From CAYLLD01 sp964425135 (GTDB taxonomy: Bacteria > Pseudomonadota > Alphaproteobacteria > Rhodobacterales > Rhodobacteraceae), in assembly GCA_964425135.1 (NCBI GenBank), contig CAYRKW010000002.1, forward strand, positions 48,778 to 112,777: a stretch of 64,000 nt of DNA. The letters are read 5' to 3'. Of the stretch, positions 59,948 through 64,000 are shown one piece after another. A program made the translations under genes and the position numbers. Each line of letters opens with the position of its first letter. Positions within the stretch are counted from its first letter, which is position 1. The notes under the pieces were generated by a model. It ran no database searches. It saw only the letters and a program-made list of their open reading frames with translations, and was not told the origin of the DNA.

Positions 59948-60760
59948 CTAAGCCTCAACCGGTGCAGGATGGCGCAGGATCTCGCGGGTGGCGGCGGTCA
60001 CATCGTTGTGGCGCATGAGCGCTTCACCGATCAGGAAGGTGCGCGCGCCGGATTTTGACATGCGCGCCAGATCATCGCGCGTGAAAAGCCCGCTTTCGCA
60101 CACCAGCATCCGGTCTTGCGGGATCATGCTCGACAGACGCTCTGTCGTCTCCAGGCTTGTCTCGAAGGTGTGCAGATTGCGGTTGTTCACGCCGATCAGC
60201 GGCGATTTGAGGCGCAACCCGCGTTCCAGTTCGTCTTCGTTGTGGGTTTCAACGAGCACATCCATGCCCCAACCCGTCGCGCAGTCTTCCAACTCGCGGG
60301 CTTGATCGTCGGAGACGCTGGCCAGAATGATCAGGATGCAATCGGCACCGAGTGCGCGTGATTCGGTGACTTGATAGGGGTCATAAAGAAAATCTTTGCG
60401 CAGGGCGGGCAGAGGGCAAGCGTCTTTGGCCTGACCCAGATACGCGTCATCGCCCTGAAAGCTGGGGCCGTCGGTTAGCACCGACAGGCAAGCCGCACCG
60501 CCTTCATGGTAGGCTTTGGCGATGGCGACAGGATCAAAATCGGCGCGGATCAGACCTTTGGAAGGGCTGGCCTTCTTGATCTCGGCAATCAGGGCATAGT
60601 CGCCATCGCGATGTTTTTGTTCCAGCGCTTTTGCAAATCCGCGGGGCGGTTCTGCTTGCTTTGCGCGGGCGTCCAGATCGCTCAGGGAGGTCTGGGCCTT
60701 GCGATTGGCGACATCTTCCAGCTTATACGCTTTGATTTTCTCAAGAACAGTCGCGCTCAT
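59948..60760 (-). CDS. trpC: Indole-3-glycerol phosphate synthase
   Basis: Closes the indole ring from CdRP in tryptophan synthesis. The 270-residue product is a TIM barrel with catalytic lysine in IAEIKKASPSKG, the LPALRKDFLYDPYQVTESR strand and the phosphate-binding CESGLFTRDDL. I use the ATG at 60760 (MSATVLEKIK), which lies 4 bases after trpD; the frame is open 60 codons more on the 5' side in trpD-antiparallel sequence with no support. Confidence 0.96.
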   Translation of the reverse strand: MSATVLEKIKAYKLEDVANRKAQTSLSDLDARAKQAEPPRGFAKALEQKHRDGDYALIAEIKKASPSKGLIRADFDPVAIAKAYHEGGAACLSVLTDGPSFQGDDAYLGQAKDACPLPALRKDFLYDPYQVTESRALGADCILIILASVSDDQARELEDCATGWGMDVLVETHNEDELERGLRLKSPLIGVNNRNLHTFETSLETTERLSSMIPQDRMLVCESGLFTRDDLARMSKSGARTFLIGEALMRHNDVTAATREILRHPAPVEA

Positions 60761-60764
60761 GATT

Positions 60765-61781
60765 TTAACTCGTTGTGGCTTGGGCAAAGCGGGTGACTTT
60801 TTCAAGCGCTTTGCCGCTGTCGATGCTCGCTTGAGCCATTTCGACGCCTGTTTTGAGGCTATCGGCTTTGTCGGCAATGACCAGCGCTGCGGCGCTGTTG
60901 AGCAGCACCGCATCGCGGTATGCCGATTTTTCGCCCGCAAGCAGAGCGCGGAAGGCAGCGGCGTTTTCTTCTGGCGTGCCGCCCAGAATATCCTCGAATT
61001 TATGCGCGGTCAGCCCTGCATCTTCGGGGTTGATCTCGGTTTCAGTGACAGCCCCGTCCTTGAGCATCGCAACCTTGCTTGGGCCGCAAATCGTCAGTTC
61101 ATCGGTACCGTCAGAGCCATGCACGAGCCACGCGGCCTCACTGCCGAGCGCTTGCAAGGTTTGCGCCATGGGCACGATCAGATCGGGCGAGAAGGCACCG
61201 GTCAGTTGGCGTTTGACGCCTGCGGGATTGGTCAGCGGTCCGAGAATGTTGAAAATCGTGCGCGTCCCGAGCTCTTGGCGGGCGGGCATGACATGGGCCA
61301 TGGCGGGGTGGTGCATGGGCGCCATCATGAAGGCGATGCCGACATCGTTTAGCACGGTCTCGACCTTATCGGCGGCGATCATCACATCTGCGCCCATCTG
61401 TGTGAGCGCATCTGCCGCGCCGGATTTGGAACTCAGATTTCGGTTGCCGTGTTTGGCGACCGTCACGCCCGCGCCCGCGACCACGAAGGCCGTCGCGGTG
61501 GAGATGTTCAGCGTGCCTTTGCCATCGCCGCCTGTGCCGACAATGTCCATCGCATCAATTGGAGCTTTGACAGCATGGCAGCGTGCGCGCATGGCTTGGG
61601 CTGCGGCGGCATATTCATCAACCGTTTCACCGCGCGTGCGCAGCGCCATGAGAAACCCTCCGAGCTGCGCGGGGGTGGCGTCGCCATCCATGATCAGCCC
61701 GAACGCGGCTGTTGCGTCCTCGCGAGATAATGGCGCATCAGCGGCGCGGGCGATGAGCGCTTTCATATCCAACTTGCTCAC
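60765..61781 (-). CDS. trpD: Anthranilate phosphoribosyltransferase
   Basis: Transfers the phosphoribosyl group of PRPP to anthranilate. The 338-residue product has the PRPP motif VGTGGDGKGTLNIST, the KHGNRNLSSKSGAADALTQMG segment and the HGSDGTDELTICG loop. Its start overlaps the trpG end by 4 bases. Together with trpG and trpC it forms the tryptophan branch; trpE, trpF, trpA and trpB are not in the window. Confidence 0.97.
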   Translation of the reverse strand: MSKLDMKALIARAADAPLSREDATAAFGLIMDGDATPAQLGGFLMALRTRGETVDEYAAAAQAMRARCHAVKAPIDAMDIVGTGGDGKGTLNISTATAFVVAGAGVTVAKHGNRNLSSKSGAADALTQMGADVMIAADKVETVLNDVGIAFMMAPMHHPAMAHVMPARQELGTRTIFNILGPLTNPAGVKRQLTGAFSPDLIVPMAQTLQALGSEAAWLVHGSDGTDELTICGPSKVAMLKDGAVTETEINPEDAGLTAHKFEDILGGTPEENAAAFRALLAGEKSAYRDAVLLNSAAALVIADKADSLKTGVEMAQASIDSGKALEKVTRFAQATTS

Positions 61782-62356
61782 GCTGCGCCTGCCATGTCGA
61801 GAAAGTTCTTCAAAAGCTGATGCCCATGCTCGGACGCGATGGATTCGGGGTGAAACTGCACGCCATGAATGGGGAGTTCCTTATGCGAAAGGCCCATGAT
61901 GGTGCCGTCGTCAACTTCGGCGGTAATCTCAAGACAATCTGGTAGGGTGTCGCGATCAACGGTCAAGGAGTGATAACGGGTAGCATCAAACGGGTCTGGA
62001 ATGTCAGCAAAGATGCCTTTTCCGGCGTGTTTGATCTTGCCCATCTTGCCGTGCATGATCGCATCGGCGCGAACCACCTTACCGCCGAAATTTTGGCCAA
62101 TGGTCTGATGTCCCAAACATACACCGAAAAGCGGTGTTTTCGTCTCTGCCGCCGCCTTGGTCAGCGCAAGGCAAATGCCTGCCTGATCCGGATCGCAAGG
62201 GCCAGGCGAGAGCACAATGGCATTTGCGCCCAAACCCATCGCATCTCGCACCTCGATTTTATCGTTGCGTTTCACAACCACCTTTTGCCCCAACTCACCC
62301 AGGTAATGGACAAGATTATAGGTGAAGCTGTCGTAGTTATCGATGAGAAGCAGCAT
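61778..62356 (-). CDS. trpG: Anthranilate synthase component II (glutaminase)
   Basis: Supplies ammonia from glutamine to TrpE. The 192-residue class I glutaminase has the LLIDNYDSFTYNLVHYLG start, the nucleophile cysteine in FGVCLGHQTIG, the PGPCDPDQAG turn and the catalytic His-Glu pair in GVQFHPESIAS. The ATG at 62356 is used; the TTG one codon earlier is the alternative. It is the first gene of trpG-trpD-trpC-moaC-moeA. trpE is not adjacent; a divergent gene follows on the other side. Confidence 0.96.
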   Translation of the reverse strand: MLLLIDNYDSFTYNLVHYLGELGQKVVVKRNDKIEVRDAMGLGANAIVLSPGPCDPDQAGICLALTKAAAETKTPLFGVCLGHQTIGQNFGGKVVRADAIMHGKMGKIKHAGKGIFADIPDPFDATRYHSLTVDRDTLPDCLEITAEVDDGTIMGLSHKELPIHGVQFHPESIASEHGHQLLKNFLDMAGAA

Positions 62357-62511
62357 CAAGAGGTCCGTTCACGCAGCATGTCGCGATTTGAAATAAAGCT
62401 AGCGCCGGTCAGCGCGCGCGATATACATGCTCTTAGCAGCAATCAGGGTCAAGACCGTCTTGCCAGTTTGGCTGGCTTGGATATGCTGAGACCTGACGAC
62501 GGAGGATATTA

Positions 62512-63999
62512 ATGCTCGGTGCTAAGGGATTTTTACCCGGTTTTCTGGTCGGAGCTTTGTTATGCGCAGGTCTCGCTGTCCTGCTCGCAATCTTCGATCC
62601 AATCGCGCCAGATGAGGAACAGCTCGCAGAGGCCGTTCCGAATGTTCAGGCCGAAGAGGTTGAAACTGCGCTGGCTGAAACGCCGGTCGTTGGAGAAACA
62701 ATGCCCAATGCGAGTGTGGCTACCGAAGAGTTTAGTCCTACCGATGACGCCTCTGATGCGCCTGAGATTGTGGTAGAGACGGAAGCTGAGCCAGCCGCGC
62801 CACTAACGCAGGCACCGCAGATCGCGCAGCCGATTGAAGAGACGACAGAAATCGCGCCGGTGCCGGATGAGGCCGAAGACGCACCACAGGTTGAGATTGC
62901 CACGCCAAGTCAGCCGGTGGCGGATGCGGGCAAGGTGGACGTTGCGCAAGAGAGCCCGCAAGCCCCTGAAGTGCCCCAGATTGCCACTGAAAGTGACGAG
63001 TTTGAGGCTGATCAGGCGCTTGAGAATGGAGGTGCCGAGCCGCAGGACGTGCCGCGTATTCCGGTGCCGCAAGCTGAAGAAGCGCTCGTCGCTGCGCCTG
63101 AGCAAACTGAGATTGTTGCAGCGCCTCAAACTGACGAGCCCGCAAAACCCGCTGAGATAAAAGCCGAGGGCGCTGGCGAGGAGCAAATCGCGTCGGCGCA
63201 AGATGTGCTCCCCAATAGTGATCAGCCGGAGGTTGTCGATCAAGCAGAGGAGGAGGTTGCCGCTGCGCCGGAGACCGATGTAGCTCTGCCGCCCGCCCCG
63301 ATTGTGAACAGTCCGGCGTTTGAGGCTTTTGCCGCAGATTTCACGCCGCACCTTGGCAAACCCTATTTGTCGATCGTACTGCAACACGTGGAGGAGGGCG
63401 GCGTTAGCATGGATGCGCTCATGGACCTTGATTTGCCGGTCACGTTTGCCGTTGATCCAAGCGCGACTCGGGCGCGAAACGTGGAAGATACTTTTCGTAG
63501 CGCTGGTTATGAAGTCGTTGCCATTGTGCCAGATCGCGGCGAGATGAACCTGAGCCAACGCACGCAGCTTGATCAGGTCGAGTCAATTCTAACCTCATAT
63601 TTCGACTCCGTTCCGGGGGCGGTGGCGATTATTGATCGGCCGCTGGGGGACTTTTACCGCAATATCCGGGTTGTGAATGTCATAACTCAAGCGCTCAATA
63701 AGTCAGGTCGCGGGCTGCTGATCCACGAGCGGTTCGGGATAAATGCTGCGCTTGGGTCAGCGGCGGCAAAACGCGTGCCGGTGGCTTCGGTCAAACGGGT
63801 GATCGACACGAATATCGACAAGGTTGCGATTAATGCCTCGCTTGACCGGGCGGCACTTGCAGCGAGCAAGACGGGGAGCGCGGTTGTCTTCGGGCGCACC
63901 TATCCTGAAACCATCGCTGCGCTGAAAGTCTGGATGCTCGGCAATACAGCGCGATCAGTGGCGCTTGCGCCGATCACGGCGACGGTTGTGAAGCCTTAG
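62512..63999 (+). CDS. Divergent polysaccharide deacetylase family protein with long acidic linker
   Basis: A 495-residue protein. An N-terminal membrane helix (about 7-27) is followed by about 240 residues of acidic, Ala/Pro/Glu/Val-rich low-complexity linker (28-265). The C-terminal domain (about 270-495) matches the divergent polysaccharide deacetylase (DUF610) family. It has KPYLSIVLQHVEEGGVSMDA, LPVTFAVDP and GEMNLSQR, with the usual metal site apparently incomplete. The long linker suggests the domain reaches across the periplasm, perhaps to the cell wall. GGAGG lies before the ATG at 62512. The stop at 63997-63999 falls one base before the window end. Confidence 0.85.
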   Translation: MLGAKGFLPGFLVGALLCAGLAVLLAIFDPIAPDEEQLAEAVPNVQAEEVETALAETPVVGETMPNASVATEEFSPTDDASDAPEIVVETEAEPAAPLTQAPQIAQPIEETTEIAPVPDEAEDAPQVEIATPSQPVADAGKVDVAQESPQAPEVPQIATESDEFEADQALENGGAEPQDVPRIPVPQAEEALVAAPEQTEIVAAPQTDEPAKPAEIKAEGAGEEQIASAQDVLPNSDQPEVVDQAEEEVAAAPETDVALPPAPIVNSPAFEAFAADFTPHLGKPYLSIVLQHVEEGGVSMDALMDLDLPVTFAVDPSATRARNVEDTFRSAGYEVVAIVPDRGEMNLSQRTQLDQVESILTSYFDSVPGAVAIIDRPLGDFYRNIRVVNVITQALNKSGRGLLIHERFGINAALGSAAAKRVPVASVKRVIDTNIDKVAINASLDRAALAASKTGSAVVFGRTYPETIAALKVWMLGNTARSVALAPITATVVKP

Positions 64000-64000
64000 A

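Overview
The window looks like a scaffold piece of a marine alphaproteobacterium of the order Rhodobacterales (Roseobacter-type). The evidence is the gene families and their order: the DUF6173 protein, the small aa3-oxidase subunit IV, COQ9, TrcR (DUF1013), a VPLPA-CTERM protein, a phasin, the trpGDC-moaC-moeA-lexA block, and LexA boxes of the alphaproteobacterial GTTC-N7-GTTC type. The genus cannot be fixed from this. Two runs of exactly 100 N (8153-8252 and 39787-39886) are assembly gaps. Each cuts a gene, and the true distance across each is unknown.

Layout. 1-4.3 kb: 5' part of acnA, then the cytochrome c maturation operon ccmABCDG and a dodecin gene. 4.3-8.1 kb: an OmpR-type two-component system divergent from a periplasmic DegP-type protease. 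8.1-13.4 kb: a gap-truncated Sua5, an acyl-CoA dehydrogenase / metallo-hydrolase / DUF6173 operon, a cytochrome oxidase subunit and a lipoprotein. 13.4-22.6 kb: an SOS-box-controlled small repeat protein, a VPLPA-CTERM exported protein, rpsU, coq9, an aminotransferase, a quinone oxidoreductase, RNase T2, trcR, a degenerate SDR, an RsmC-like methylase, clpS and a phasin with a PhaR-like operator. 22.7-33.8 kb: a penicillin-binding carboxypeptidase, an XRE regulator behind a consensus sigma-54 promoter, a HisN-like phosphatase, lipid-related genes, a Suv3-type helicase with an S4 protein, fdxA, carD, and divergent cobS/cobT.

33.8-39.7 kb: a five-gene operon encoding a tripartite tricarboxylate-type transporter, an acylating sulfoacetaldehyde dehydrogenase-like enzyme and an acyl-CoA ligase. 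It is best read as a sulfoacetate (organosulfonate) uptake and activation module. After the second gap, 39.9-45.7 kb holds flagellar genes motB-flgE-flgK-flgL-flgI. 45.7-52.5 kb: tRNA-Cys, an isoaspartyl methyltransferase-like gene, tolC, a PopZ-like protein in what I recall as the conserved popZ position, cobQ, a membrane protein and a DUF2235 hydrolase. 52.6-64 kb: gltA, gltX, comEC, lexA with its own SOS box, moeA, moaC, trpC, trpD, trpG and a divergent polysaccharide deacetylase family gene.

Most of the window is core genome. The points most worth following are the SOS-controlled tandem-repeat protein, the sigma-54 promoter in front of the PraR-like regulator, the PopZ-like protein, the sulfoacetate cluster at a scaffold break, and enzymes with altered catalytic motifs (SDR and RNase T2).
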